Below are positions 17,952 to 26,071 of a stretch of DNA of 64,000 nucleotides, in pieces. How positions within the stretch are numbered: the first letter of the stretch is position 1; each line of letters begins with the position of its first letter. The notes beneath the pieces are model-generated. The model saw nothing but the letters and a program-made list of their open reading frames with translations. It made no database searches and was not told the DNA's origin. Source of the stretch: an uncultured Eubacteriales bacterium (GTDB lineage: Bacteria; Bacillota; Clostridia; Peptostreptococcales; Anaerovoracaceae); the NCBI GenBank assembly GCA_902786815.1, contig CADADV010000003.1, positions 1 through 64,000 of the forward strand, read 5' to 3'. Position numbers and translations under genes: made by a program.

Positions 17952-18157
17952 AAAATGTATCACGATTCAGTGCCAAAACGTCTTTATCGTGATAGTTTTC
18001 CCGAAGAATCACTGATTATGATCGAACATGTAGAAAAAACTATCACGATTTAAGCTCGTGGAAGCCAAATCGTGATATGTTTTTTTCTAGAGAGATGGTA
18101 TTTTAGAGAAACTATCACAATCAGCCTTGATTACCGGCAAATGGTGATACATTTTGG
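17952..18157. repeat. Alternating inverted-repeat array B (word ATCGTGATAGTTTT)
   Basis: Six clear copies of ATCGTGATA(G/T)(G)TTTT occur in strict alternation: minus 17952-17967, plus 17986-17999, minus 18034-18050, plus 18067-18086, minus 18108-18122, plus 18141-18157. A degenerate pair may fill the wider gap at 18006-18025. Neighbouring copies can pair as hairpins, and the two outermost copies match each other best (both read ...GTGATACATTTT). The array fills the 251 bp between the symporter stop and the activator start. Confidence 0.8.
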
Positions 18158-18168
18158 CTTTCAATAAT

Positions 18169-19638
18169 CTATTGTCCCAGCGCATCCGCTGATTTTCTTC
18201 TCTTGTTCTCCTGCAGGACGCCGTCCACGTAGACGGTGCCGTCCTCATGGATATCCACCTGGTGCTTGTTCCTGTCAATGGCAGTCACAATGAAGAAGAC
18301 GACTGCGCTGACGAGAATGCCTCCCATGATCGGCGAGGTGGCCGCCAGACCATCCTTGACCATGAAGAAGATGACGGTGACGAAACTGCAGCACATCGCC
18401 AGCAGTCCTGCTTTTGCACTGACTTTCTTGAGCAGGAAGGCGAATACGCACGGGATGAAGATGCAGCCTGAAATGAAGGCGTACGCCACATCCAGGGCTA
18501 CCAGTACGCTCTGGATCCACAGTGCGCAAATGATAGCCAGAAGTCCTACGACGATGGCAATGATACGGGTGATCAGGATGCCCTTCTTCTCTGAGATATC
18601 GGGCTTCGCGTTTCTAATCAGGTCATTGAATGCTACTGTCGCCGTACCCATGATTTCGCTGGATGCTGTCGACATGACCGCCGCCAAAGCAGCCGCCATG
18701 ATGACGCCTCTGACGCCCATCGGTGTGAATGTCGTGGTCGCTGTCGCAAAAGCAAGATCCGGGTTCTCCATATTCGGCATGACGATCACGAGGCAGATGC
18801 CGATGATGATGAGTGCCACCGTATAGAGGAAGATGTAAAGGGCCGCCAGCGCGGTACCGTGTCTTGCGATTTTCGGATTCTTCGCTGTGAATGCACGCTG
18901 CCAGATATCCTGTCCGACGATGAATCCCGGCGTGTATAGCAGGATGTATGCGATGATTCTCGATGCTCCGAGATTCGTGATGTCCAGATGTGTCGCCGGC
19001 GCCTGTTCGACGAACGCACCGAATCCGCCGACGCCGTGGATGGCCAGGATCGGGCAGAGGATGATAACGCCTGCTGTCATGACCAGGAACTGGAAGATGT
19101 CAGTATATGTGACAGCCCACATACCGCCGATAACGATGTACGCCAGTACGACTACGCCGCCGATCAGCATGGATACCTGTGTGGACCAGCCGAACATGAC
19201 GTTCATGATAGTGCCGACTGCTACGACCTGTACAACGCCGACCATGAACATATAGATCATCATGACCACTGCGCTGAGCACACGTGCCTGGGGGCCGTAG
19301 AATACGCCGAAACCTTCCGCCGTCGTCAGGATTCTCATATCCGAAAGCTTCGTTCTAAGGAAGAGGCTCAGCAGGAAAATGCTCAGTGCGCAGATGCCGC
19401 CCAGCCAGATGGCGCCGATACCGGAATTATAGGCCAGTGTAGTACTTCCCATGGTCAGTGATCCGCCGATGACGCAGGCCGCCATCGCTGCTGTGAATCT
19501 CCAGATGCCGATGCTTCTGCCGGCGACCATGAAGTCTTCTGTTGTCTTTGTCTTTTTCGCTACCCAGATACCAACACAGATCAGTATGATCATGTAACAG
19601 ATCACGATGACCGTGTCGACCGTTGTGAATTGAGTCAT
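18169..19638 (-). CDS. Sodium:solute symporter (SSS family)
   Basis: The 489-residue membrane protein has about 13 hydrophobic segments. It begins with a short periplasmic N-terminus and a TVIVICYMIILI helix, and contains the GGSLTMGSTTLAYNSGIGAIW helix-1 region of Na+-coupled transporters of the SSS/PutP type. It imports a small organic substrate with Na+. Its place beside the sigma-54 activator and the 2-oxoacid oxidoreductase operon suggests it takes up the substrate of that pathway. It has its own SigA promoter with an overlapping palindrome. Confidence 0.9.
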   Translation of the reverse strand: MTQFTTVDTVIVICYMIILICVGIWVAKKTKTTEDFMVAGRSIGIWRFTAAMAACVIGGSLTMGSTTLAYNSGIGAIWLGGICALSIFLLSLFLRTKLSDMRILTTAEGFGVFYGPQARVLSAVVMMIYMFMVGVVQVVAVGTIMNVMFGWSTQVSMLIGGVVVLAYIVIGGMWAVTYTDIFQFLVMTAGVIILCPILAIHGVGGFGAFVEQAPATHLDITNLGASRIIAYILLYTPGFIVGQDIWQRAFTAKNPKIARHGTALAALYIFLYTVALIIIGICLVIVMPNMENPDLAFATATTTFTPMGVRGVIMAAALAAVMSTASSEIMGTATVAFNDLIRNAKPDISEKKGILITRIIAIVVGLLAIICALWIQSVLVALDVAYAFISGCIFIPCVFAFLLKKVSAKAGLLAMCCSFVTVIFFMVKDGLAATSPIMGGILVSAVVFFIVTAIDRNKHQVDIHEDGTVYVDGVLQENKRRKSADALGQ

Positions 19639-19701
19639 GATGTTTTCTCCTTTGCATAAAAACTATTTGTATTTGAATAAAATTTATATTTATTCATTTA
19701 T

Positions 19702-19719
19702 GATTGTAAGTATACAATC
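19702..19719 (-). promoter_or_regulatory. Palindromic operator over the symporter -10 box
   Basis: An inverted repeat GATTGTA-agta-TACAATC (7-bp arms, 4-bp gap) covers the -10 box of the symporter promoter. A dimeric repressor bound here would block RNA polymerase. The regulator is unknown. Confidence 0.5.
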
Positions 19720-19737
19720 CTTTATGCATACTGTCAA
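19709..19737 (-). promoter_or_regulatory. SigA promoter of the symporter gene
   Basis: On the minus strand a perfect TTGACA (19732-19737), a 17-bp spacer and TATACT (19709-19714) lie about 70 bp upstream of the symporter ATG. The ribosome site is AAGGAG. Confidence 0.75.
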
Positions 19738-19768
19738 CTGATATCCGACAATTCCTTGATAAAACGCG

Positions 19769-19794
19769 AAAAACTCCGGAAATCCGGAGTTTTT
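19769..19794 (-). terminator. Bidirectional-type terminator after the surface-protein operon
   Basis: The palindrome AAAAACTCCGGA-aa-TCCGGAGTTTTT has A- and T-tracts on both sides. It ends the minus-strand operon whose last gene stops at 19831. Confidence 0.8.
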
Positions 19795-19830
19795 CGTGAT
19801 TTGTATAGCTATTTTTTGCTTTTGCTTTTA

Positions 19831-21642
19831 CTATTTTTTCTTGACTTTGATGGTGAATGTCACCTTCTTGGTGATCGGATTGTACTTGTCGTTTCCGGCA
19901 GCTTTCACGCTGACCTTGACTTTATACGTACCCTTCTTCAGACCCTTCTTGACAGTAACCTTTCCTGTCTTAGACACAACGATCTTCTTGTTGCCGCTGA
20001 GCTTCTTGTAGGTGACCTTGCCCTGGCCTTTCTTCACAGTCTTGATGACTTTGCTGACGCCCAGCACCTTCGCCTTCTTCTTTATCTGCTTTTTCTTGAT
20101 CTTGACGGTCTTGCCTTTGACCTGCAGCGGGTTCTTGGCCCATATTCTCAAGTGAGTCGACTTGTCGCTTCCGAAATACGGAGCCTTTCCTGTGATGACA
20201 ACGGTGTATTCACCCAGTGCCGTCGGGAAGGAGCTGTATTCCTTCTTGGTCTTGTCGTTGACATACTTGACTGTGACCTGCTTGCCCGGTGTCAGCTTGT
20301 CTTTTCCGATCATGATCGTTGGCTTATATGACTTTGAGGCCTTTGCTTTTGGAATCACATACCGTTCATACGGATCCTTATCCCACGATTTCAGGTATTT
20401 GTTCAGTTTCGTGAACTCGACGCTGCCGATAAAGTAGTCTTTGAGGTTATACAGGCTGTACTTGCTGTTCACGAACAGATACATAGTGCCTGTTTTTCCA
20501 GTCCAGCGGCTGCCGTCCTTCGCCTTGACTGCGAACTTGTACAGGGACGTGCCGTCTGTACGAAAACCGTTTTTATCCTTTGTTCCCTTCTTGTCGAAGG
20601 TCAGTGGGAATGCTGCATCTTCCCATATATCATTTCCGGTCTCTTCTTCATACCCCATGTATTTCTTAACATCAGTTACTTCGAAGTCATTCGGATCGAA
20701 CTCCTGTTCAAGCTCACCGCTGATGATCCTGATATTCTCCTCTGAAACGCCCTTTGCAGAATCTGCATTTACATCATCGATAAAGGCCCAGTTGTCATCA
20801 TAAACGGTGAAGGAATCGCCCTTGACGATCTCTGTGCTGCATTTTGTCAGATCGGTGGTAAACTCCGCCAGCCAGTAATTCATACTCGCGGTTTCTCTGT
20901 TTCCCTGAGAGTCGGTATACCTGATCGCCAGTTCAAAATCCAGCTCTGCGTCAGTGCTCAATCTTTTGATGGTCAGAGGGCAAAATCCATCTGCGCCCTG
21001 TGTGTGGATATTGACGTCCAGTGCATCGAAGATATCATCGCCTCTCCATGCATAGGAAAATTCGCACGGTTCTTTGGCCATTGCACCTTCTTCATTAACA
21101 AAGTGATGGACTACGCCGAGTCTCTGATCGTCTGTTTCATCGCCTTCCCACATGAACGGATCGATGTACGGCGTGATCACTTCGTAGAAGTCATTCTGTA
21201 TACCAATCTGGTTTGTGTCAGATTCGATTGTCTTGCCGTCGAATGAGATCTTGACACATATCCAGCCGGTCCAGTAATCCACATCTTCCGGAAGTTCCGG
21301 GAACTGTATTGTTGCATCCTCTCCGCTGCCGTCCGGATCGATTATGAAATCAGCCGGTCTGGTCTCTTCCTCCATGACCCCATATTGCCACTCTACGGTG
21401 GCTCCCGCCGGCAGATTCTCTAATATCTGTCCATCCTGAATCAGGACAGCGCTTGCCTGATATTCGCAGCCTGGCAGCACACAACCGTTTGTCGACATTC
21501 CGTGGATCACGAAATCAGCTACATAGTCAACTTCGGAAGTCTCATCCTCTGCATAAGCAGTCTGCAGTGTCACCCCTAATGCCAGGATCATTGCCCCGGC
21601 AAGGATGATCGCCATGATATAGTTTTGTATCGTACGAGTCAT
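19831..21642 (-). CDS. Secreted surface protein with a basic Ig-like C-terminal repeat
   Basis: The 603-residue protein has a signal peptide (about 1-31, ending AYAED). Its long middle region has no recognised catalytic motif. Its last about 100 residues are Lys-rich (KKGLKKGTYKVKVSVKAAG) and match the C-terminus of the protein at 62404-64000, so they are a shared module, probably an Ig-like wall-associated domain. It follows the L,D-transpeptidase-like gene by 32 bp and so is probably cotranscribed with it. AAGGAG precedes the ATG. The function is unknown; binding to cell wall or host polymer is a guess. Confidence 0.82.
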   Translation of the reverse strand: MTRTIQNYIMAIILAGAMILALGVTLQTAYAEDETSEVDYVADFVIHGMSTNGCVLPGCEYQASAVLIQDGQILENLPAGATVEWQYGVMEEETRPADFIIDPDGSGEDATIQFPELPEDVDYWTGWICVKISFDGKTIESDTNQIGIQNDFYEVITPYIDPFMWEGDETDDQRLGVVHHFVNEEGAMAKEPCEFSYAWRGDDIFDALDVNIHTQGADGFCPLTIKRLSTDAELDFELAIRYTDSQGNRETASMNYWLAEFTTDLTKCSTEIVKGDSFTVYDDNWAFIDDVNADSAKGVSEENIRIISGELEQEFDPNDFEVTDVKKYMGYEEETGNDIWEDAAFPLTFDKKGTKDKNGFRTDGTSLYKFAVKAKDGSRWTGKTGTMYLFVNSKYSLYNLKDYFIGSVEFTKLNKYLKSWDKDPYERYVIPKAKASKSYKPTIMIGKDKLTPGKQVTVKYVNDKTKKEYSSFPTALGEYTVVITGKAPYFGSDKSTHLRIWAKNPLQVKGKTVKIKKKQIKKKAKVLGVSKVIKTVKKGQGKVTYKKLSGNKKIVVSKTGKVTVKKGLKKGTYKVKVSVKAAGNDKYNPITKKVTFTIKVKKK

Positions 21643-21674
21643 AACTTGCTCCTTTCAAATAATCCTTACTCTCA

Positions 21675-23540
21675 TTAGTAGATGACAACAGTCGTGCCTA
21701 CCGGGACATTGTTGTAGATCCACTGTGCATTATTGTAATTTACGCGAACGCCGCCGTTGGTGCTCTTGACATTGACTCTTGTGTCATAATCTTTTCCGTC
21801 ATTCGGGCCGCCGTCATAGTAGAGACCGCTGTGGATGCCCTGTTTGCCGTTGTAGTAGCACCAGAACCAGTAACGTGTCTGCACGCCGTCTACCGTATAT
21901 ACATTCTTGACTCCCTTCTTGGAAATCTTGAATGTTCCGGTCGGAGTCGGTGTGGCCGGCTTGCCGATAGCGCAGTCAAACTTGTTGGTTTTGGTCCAGT
22001 TATTCTTGCTGCCGCTATAGATACGCACCTGATATTTCGCCCGGTATACTACTACCAGCTTGCTTGTGTCGCTGGATTTGCCCTGGACTTTCTTATCGAT
22101 ATCGTCACCGATTACTTTTGTGACAGCCCCGTTGGATGTGCTGAACACATACCAGGTTCCGTTGATTTTCTTCTTTCCGGTTGCAACTACGCCCTTGCCC
22201 AGGCTGTAGCGCTTCTTCCCGTCATGGCCTTTGAACCAGCCCTTGTTCATACGAGCTTTGCCGCTGTTCTGGAAATAGTACAGCTTGCCGCTGATCTTCT
22301 GGCCGCTATTTGTCTTCATAACGCCGCTTGGCTTTTTAAAGTAATAATATGTTCCGCTGATTTTCTGAAGACCTGTCTTCATGACACCGGTCTTCGGATT
22401 CATGTAATACTTTTTCTTACCGTACTTCAGCCAGCCTTTGGTCATAACGCCAGTCTTTGTGTTGAAAAAGTACTTCTTGCTGCTGATCGTCTGCCAGCCT
22501 TTGGCCATCTTACCGTTTGACGTATTCAGATAATATTTTTTCTTGCCGATGGTAAGCCAGCCTTTCTTCATCGCGCCGGTCGTTGTGTCAAAATAATACT
22601 TTGATCCGCTGATGCTGACCCAACCGGTCTGCAGTACGCCTGCGTTGGTGAAATGATATCTCTTGCCGCTCAGGGTCATCCAGCCGGTCTGCATTCTGCC
22701 TGTGGATGGGCTGAAGTAGTATTTCTTCTTGCTGATCGTCTTCCAGCCGGTCTGCATGATTCCGCCTGTACTGCTGAAGTAGTACCTGTTTCCATTGATT
22801 GTCTGCCAGCCGGTCAATGCCGCGCCTGTTGAGTCACTGAAATAGTACTTGCTGCCGCTGACAGTCTGCCAGCCTTTCTTCATTGCACCGGTACTTGGAT
22901 CCAAATAATACTTCTTGCCGCTGATCGTCTGCAGCCCTTTCTTCATTTCCGGATAGAAGTAGCATTTTCCGACATTCGGAACATTGACCCATCCGGTCTT
23001 CCGGGCACCATATTTGCCGGGTGCGCTTGGATCTGTTCCAACCGGATTGAAATAGTACTTCTTGCCGTCGAAGGTCCTCAGGCCGGTCTGCATGTACCCG
23101 TTCGCATCGAAGAAGTAGTAGTCGCCGGCAGCGCCGACCTTCTGCATTCCGTTGGTCATCGGAATCCCGTTCTTAAAGTACTGCCAACCCATTTTGACGT
23201 CATCCCAGACCCAACCGTTCTGGACAGGGTCCTGGCCATCCATCAGCTGAACGTTTTCTTCAGCAGGTTCTTCGGCAGGTTCCTCAACTGGTTCTGCAGG
23301 TTCTGTCTCATCAACGACTGCAGGCTCCTCAACTCCGGGTATCACTTCCTCTTCCGGAGCCGGTTCTTCAAGGTCGCCCGGTGAGTCCGGGGTTTCCTCC
23401 CCAACAATCTCTTCCTGTGATCCTGACGGGATCACATCCCCGTCACCCGAAGCCTGGCCATCCTCCGCCGCGAATGAAATCGCGGGGATCATTGTCAAAA
23501 CCAGACAAACGGATAACAACAGTGAAAGAATTTTCTTCAT
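21675..23540 (-). CDS. Cell-wall-binding repeat protein with an L,D-transpeptidase-like domain lacking its Cys
   Basis: The 621-residue protein has a signal peptide (about 1-24), a Pro/Glu-rich linker to about 97, roughly fifteen aromatic cell-wall-binding repeats (form GWxxIxGKxYYF, about 105-460) and a C-terminal YkuD domain (about 490-621). Such proteins crosslink peptidoglycan outside the cell. The conserved active-site box (S/T)xGC(V/I)R reads TNGGVR here, so the nucleophile Cys is Gly597. The codon is GGC, one base from TGC. The upstream His (GIHSG) is kept. The protein may be a wall-binding pseudoenzyme, or this may be a recent mutation or sequencing error. Confidence 0.88.
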   Translation of the reverse strand: MKKILSLLLSVCLVLTMIPAISFAAEDGQASGDGDVIPSGSQEEIVGEETPDSPGDLEEPAPEEEVIPGVEEPAVVDETEPAEPVEEPAEEPAEENVQLMDGQDPVQNGWVWDDVKMGWQYFKNGIPMTNGMQKVGAAGDYYFFDANGYMQTGLRTFDGKKYYFNPVGTDPSAPGKYGARKTGWVNVPNVGKCYFYPEMKKGLQTISGKKYYLDPSTGAMKKGWQTVSGSKYYFSDSTGAALTGWQTINGNRYYFSSTGGIMQTGWKTISKKKYYFSPSTGRMQTGWMTLSGKRYHFTNAGVLQTGWVSISGSKYYFDTTTGAMKKGWLTIGKKKYYLNTSNGKMAKGWQTISSKKYFFNTKTGVMTKGWLKYGKKKYYMNPKTGVMKTGLQKISGTYYYFKKPSGVMKTNSGQKISGKLYYFQNSGKARMNKGWFKGHDGKKRYSLGKGVVATGKKKINGTWYVFSTSNGAVTKVIGDDIDKKVQGKSSDTSKLVVVYRAKYQVRIYSGSKNNWTKTNKFDCAIGKPATPTPTGTFKISKKGVKNVYTVDGVQTRYWFWCYYNGKQGIHSGLYYDGGPNDGKDYDTRVNVKSTNGGVRVNYNNAQWIYNNVPVGTTVVIY

Positions 23541-23583
23541 TTGCTGTCCTCCTTTTAGTGATTATCCTACTAATATATGTGTA

Positions 23584-23612
23584 ATTTTATACTATATATG
23601 CTGTTTCTGCAA
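23584..23612 (-). promoter_or_regulatory. Candidate promoter of the wall-binding protein operon
   Basis: On the minus strand TTGCAG (23607-23612), a 17-bp spacer and TAAAAT (23584-23589) lie 44 bp upstream of the ATG. Confidence 0.5.
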
Positions 23613-24356
23613 TCAATTTTCCTTCGGACTCGCAAGCTCCTCCGCCAGTTTGTTTTCCCCAGTCAGATAATCGATTTCAACACCCGGCTGCACGTTGTAA
23701 CAGAACACGTTCAATGACAGTTCCTTTCCGCCGTCCTCCACGGACCGGGCTTCGATCTGTACGCCTCTTGCCACCAGTTCTTTGCCTTGAAACACAGGCG
23801 TCACGCGGTACCGCACATGGTTCCTTGTGCGCCTTAGATACCACGCCACTTCGTTCTCATAGGGCAGCATCCCCTCCACGTTCATATACCGGGTCCCGGT
23901 GATCAGATTCCGTCTGTCCGCATTTCTGCCGGTCAGCTGCCACCCGATCAGATGACACCGGTTGAACAGGTATCCCTCGTTATCGATGAAATCGTACGTG
24001 GCGGTATGCCAGCCGGACGGATGGATCGTCTCAATTTCCCCGCGCTCCCCTTCCGGCATATGCCAGCGGTCAAGGCAGGCCTCCGCCGCTCCGCAGCGCC
24101 CCAGATCATCCAGCGGCGACAGCTTCTCGAAGAACTTCGCCTGCAAGTCCTCTGATGCAAAATCAGGTCTGCCGCCGTTGATCTCCACGGCCGGATTCCC
24201 GCTGTACTCAGGCAGATTGTGGATATCATAGACCTCCTCGATCTGCCCCTGGTCCAGCGGCGCATAGGCTGACTTTGCATCCTGGTACTGCTGCCAGGCG
24301 AACCAGACCGCAGCGCAAAGCATGATGATGATCAGAATTTTACCGACTTGTTTCAT
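23613..24356 (-). CDS. Membrane-anchored DNA/RNA non-specific endonuclease
   Basis: The 247-residue protein has one N-terminal transmembrane helix (about 5-21) and a beta-beta-alpha-metal nuclease domain. The active site reads FNRCHLIGWQLTG, with the catalytic His, followed by RRNLITGTRYMN, which holds the metal-binding Asn. Gram-positive relatives use NRxHL in place of DRGHL. It would act outside the cell, degrading DNA for nutrients, defence or uptake. No competence genes are visible nearby, so a role in DNA import is not supported. The gene reads away from repeat array C. Confidence 0.87.
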   Translation of the reverse strand: MKQVGKILIIIMLCAAVWFAWQQYQDAKSAYAPLDQGQIEEVYDIHNLPEYSGNPAVEINGGRPDFASEDLQAKFFEKLSPLDDLGRCGAAEACLDRWHMPEGERGEIETIHPSGWHTATYDFIDNEGYLFNRCHLIGWQLTGRNADRRNLITGTRYMNVEGMLPYENEVAWYLRRTRNHVRYRVTPVFQGKELVARGVQIEARSVEDGGKELSLNVFCYNVQPGVEIDYLTGENKLAEELASPKEN

Positions 24357-24578
24357 GGTTTCGGTCTTCTCCTCTTCAACTCCTGCACTACTCCTCCCTT
24401 GCCCCCTTCGTCACCCCTACTCTATCACAAAAGGCCGCAGGTCAAAAGTATGTGAGTTCGGCAAATGCGGATTCTGGGAGGGTCTTCATTCAGTAATCGC
24501 TGGTTCAGTTATTGCGTCGACCGGTGGTGTCCTTCCCATATTTGCCCCGTGGTCAAGAAAGCCACCGTATTTCATTTG

Positions 24579-24796
24579 TTCTTGCACTGCCGTACAAGAT
24601 AATATTCATTACCTTAAATCTCTTGTACAAATGGCTTTTGAAACGCAGACATAAGCCCTGTTTTGTACAAGAAACAAACCTTTCTTTAGTAAATCTTGCA
24701 TCAGCCCCCCCTGGATGTACAAGAGACGGAGAAATAACCGTTCTTTGTTGCCTTCACGTACAAGAGCGGGTTCATAATGAAGGATCTCTTGTACAG
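24579..24796. repeat. Alternating inverted-repeat array C (word TCTTGTAC)
   Basis: Nine copies of (ATC)TCTTGTACAA alternate without exception. Plus copies: 24579-24587, 24618-24630, 24692-24701, 24741-24750, 24784-24796. Minus copies: 24592-24600, 24661-24674, 24715-24727, 24757-24768. The copies at 24579, 24692 and 24741 are degenerate. Start-to-start spacing is 13-43 bp, too irregular for CRISPR. The array fills much of a 558-bp gap between the nuclease gene and the flavin-binding-like gene; no gene was found in that gap. Confidence 0.82.
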
Positions 24797-24871
24797 TTCA
24801 CCCGGCGAGGCGTCAACATGACGAATCCGCCCACCCACCACGCCAAACCCCAGCTTGTAGCCGCCGTACAC

Positions 24872-24898
24872 AAAAACCCGGAGCGTTGGCTCCGGGTT
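24872..24898 (-). terminator. Terminator of the FMN-binding-like gene
   Basis: A perfect 10-bp stem AACCCGGAGC/GCTCCGGGTT with a GTTG loop is followed on the minus strand by TTTTTGTG. It starts 17 bp after the gene's stop codon. Confidence 0.85.
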
Positions 24899-24914
24899 CC
24901 CTGCGTAAACGTAT

Positions 24915-25391
24915 CTACTCTGTTCCGAACTTGCCTGTGATGTGTTCGATGTCCAGTTCGAAGCAGGCGACGGCGTCCCAGGCGTCCTGGATGTACTTCT
25001 TGCCGGATTCCATGACCTGCGGCATGTACTTCTCGAGGATACTCACGAGGACATCCATCCTGGCTTCGTCGTCTTTGATCTCGCGGACGGTGCCGAAGAC
25101 GACTGTGCTTTCGTATAGGCTCGTAATGAACTCGGGGCGGATGTCGTCTTTGGTGATGACGCAGAAGGATGCTTTTGGCTCTGCCTTGATGAGGTTGTAC
25201 TTCTGTCCGTCGTTGGCCCCGTGGAACAGGATCTTGTTGTCTTTGTAGACGAAGTTGATTGGAATGGTGACCGGATAGCCGTTATCGCCGACCAGTGCCA
25301 GCGTGCCGTGACTGGCCTTCTCCAGCTGCATTCTGGCGTCTTCGTCTGTCATCTGGTTTTCTGCTAATCTCATGTGTTTGAATTCTGCCAT
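24915..25391 (-). CDS. Pyridoxamine 5'-phosphate oxidase family (split beta-barrel, Nim-like) protein
   Basis: The 158-residue protein has the flavin-binding split-barrel pattern: an N-terminal helix, GTLALVGDNGYPVTIPINFVY, a middle ILFHGANDGQKYNLIK segment (typical of nitroimidazole-resistance NimA-like proteins) and VVFGTVREI. Such proteins bind FMN or F420 and reduce small aromatic compounds, though many are uncharacterised. The start has AGGTG upstream and a strong terminator follows. It is close behind the DUF1805/DUF6485 pair but separated by 28 bp. Confidence 0.85.
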   Translation of the reverse strand: MAEFKHMRLAENQMTDEDARMQLEKASHGTLALVGDNGYPVTIPINFVYKDNKILFHGANDGQKYNLIKAEPKASFCVITKDDIRPEFITSLYESTVVFGTVREIKDDEARMDVLVSILEKYMPQVMESGKKYIQDAWDAVACFELDIEHITGKFGTE

Positions 25392-25419
25392 GGTTTCACC
25401 TGCTTTCTTATTATCGTCA

Positions 25420-25722
25420 TTATCCGTTCAGAATATCGCATGCTTCTGCGCCGGTCATGCCGACCTTGATGCCGAGCTTTTCGGCTTCGGGCAGGACTGC
25501 CTTGACCGGGTTGGCAAGGATTTCCTCGAAGGAACTTCCGCCGATGACGCATGCGGCGTCGCCGAAATTCGCGGCTGCTTCCTGATTCAGATAGCCGCAC
25601 ATGATGTAGCCCTTCTCGCACACGAGGACGATCATGTTGGGATGTCCCTCGCCGCCGGGCGCCTGGATCAGCACGCCCTGGACGGTCTTGCCGTTCACAT
25701 TCAAAATATCTGTCTTGATCAT
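25420..25722 (-). CDS. DUF1805 (YunC-like) protein
   Basis: The 100-residue protein matches the DUF1805/YunC pattern: NVNGKTVQGVLIQAPGGEGHPNMIVLVCEKGYIMCGYLN, with the conserved GYIMCGYL. The family is widespread in anaerobes and methanogens, but its function is not known. The start overlaps the previous stop by 4 bp (ATGA), so it is translationally coupled to the small Cys-rich gene upstream. Confidence 0.82.
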   Translation of the reverse strand: MIKTDILNVNGKTVQGVLIQAPGGEGHPNMIVLVCEKGYIMCGYLNQEAAANFGDAACVIGGSSFEEILANPVKAVLPEAEKLGIKVGMTGAEACDILNG

Positions 25723-25949
25723 TTCTTTTCTCCTTTCGCCGCCGCAGTTACAAGCGCTGCAAAATCTTCAAATGTATAGGTGTGGCTATCGCCTCTATAG
25801 TCTTCGTCAACAAGGTGAAAAAAGCAGCTCGGAATCTCCCTGTCTTTCAGATTCTTCGCAACACAAGGTGTGCATCCATTCTCTTGATTCGTGGGATGCA
25901 GCGGACAGGATAAATCACTGCATGTACAAAACTTACTTAAGTTCTTCAT
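25719..25949 (-). CDS. DUF6485 small cysteine-rich protein
   Basis: The 76-residue protein has four N-terminal Cys in the pattern CTC-x4-CPLHP then CTPC, with PTNQENGCTPC and EIPSCFF. It probably binds a metal (Zn or Fe-S). A paralogue with the same layout lies at 58372-58587. The function is unknown. It begins 123 bp from the divergent membrane-protein gene and ends overlapping the DUF1805 gene. Confidence 0.8.
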   Translation of the reverse strand: MKNLSKFCTCSDLSCPLHPTNQENGCTPCVAKNLKDREIPSCFFHLVDEDYRGDSHTYTFEDFAALVTAAAKGEKK

Positions 25950-26007
25950 CGCTGTTCTCCTATTGATTGACTATTGCCTCTATAATGTGTCTACATTGTA
26001 TCACATC

Positions 26008-26037
26008 TTGCATTCATTTCATCACAAGGTGTATGAT
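26008..26037 (+). promoter_or_regulatory. Candidate SigA promoter of the dipeptidase operon
   Basis: TTGCAT (26008-26013), an 18-bp spacer and TATGAT (26032-26037) lie 34 bp upstream of the ATG at 26072. It would drive the membrane-protein, dipeptidase and pepD genes. Confidence 0.55.
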
Positions 26038-26071
26038 TTTACAAAAGGAGATCCACAAGGGAGATTTACGT

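Noticed and set aside
17970-17992. Second sigma-54 promoter before the activator gene (TGGCAC)
   Set aside because: The -12 element is CGTGA, not TTGC, at the required distance; the match is part of the repeat array.
22200-23200. Tandem DNA repeat or CRISPR
   Set aside because: The periodicity is that of coding repeats for the aromatic wall-binding motif; the DNA copies differ.
24579-24796. CRISPR array
   Set aside because: The repeated word is only about 8-13 bp, alternates in orientation and has irregular spacing; no cas genes are seen.
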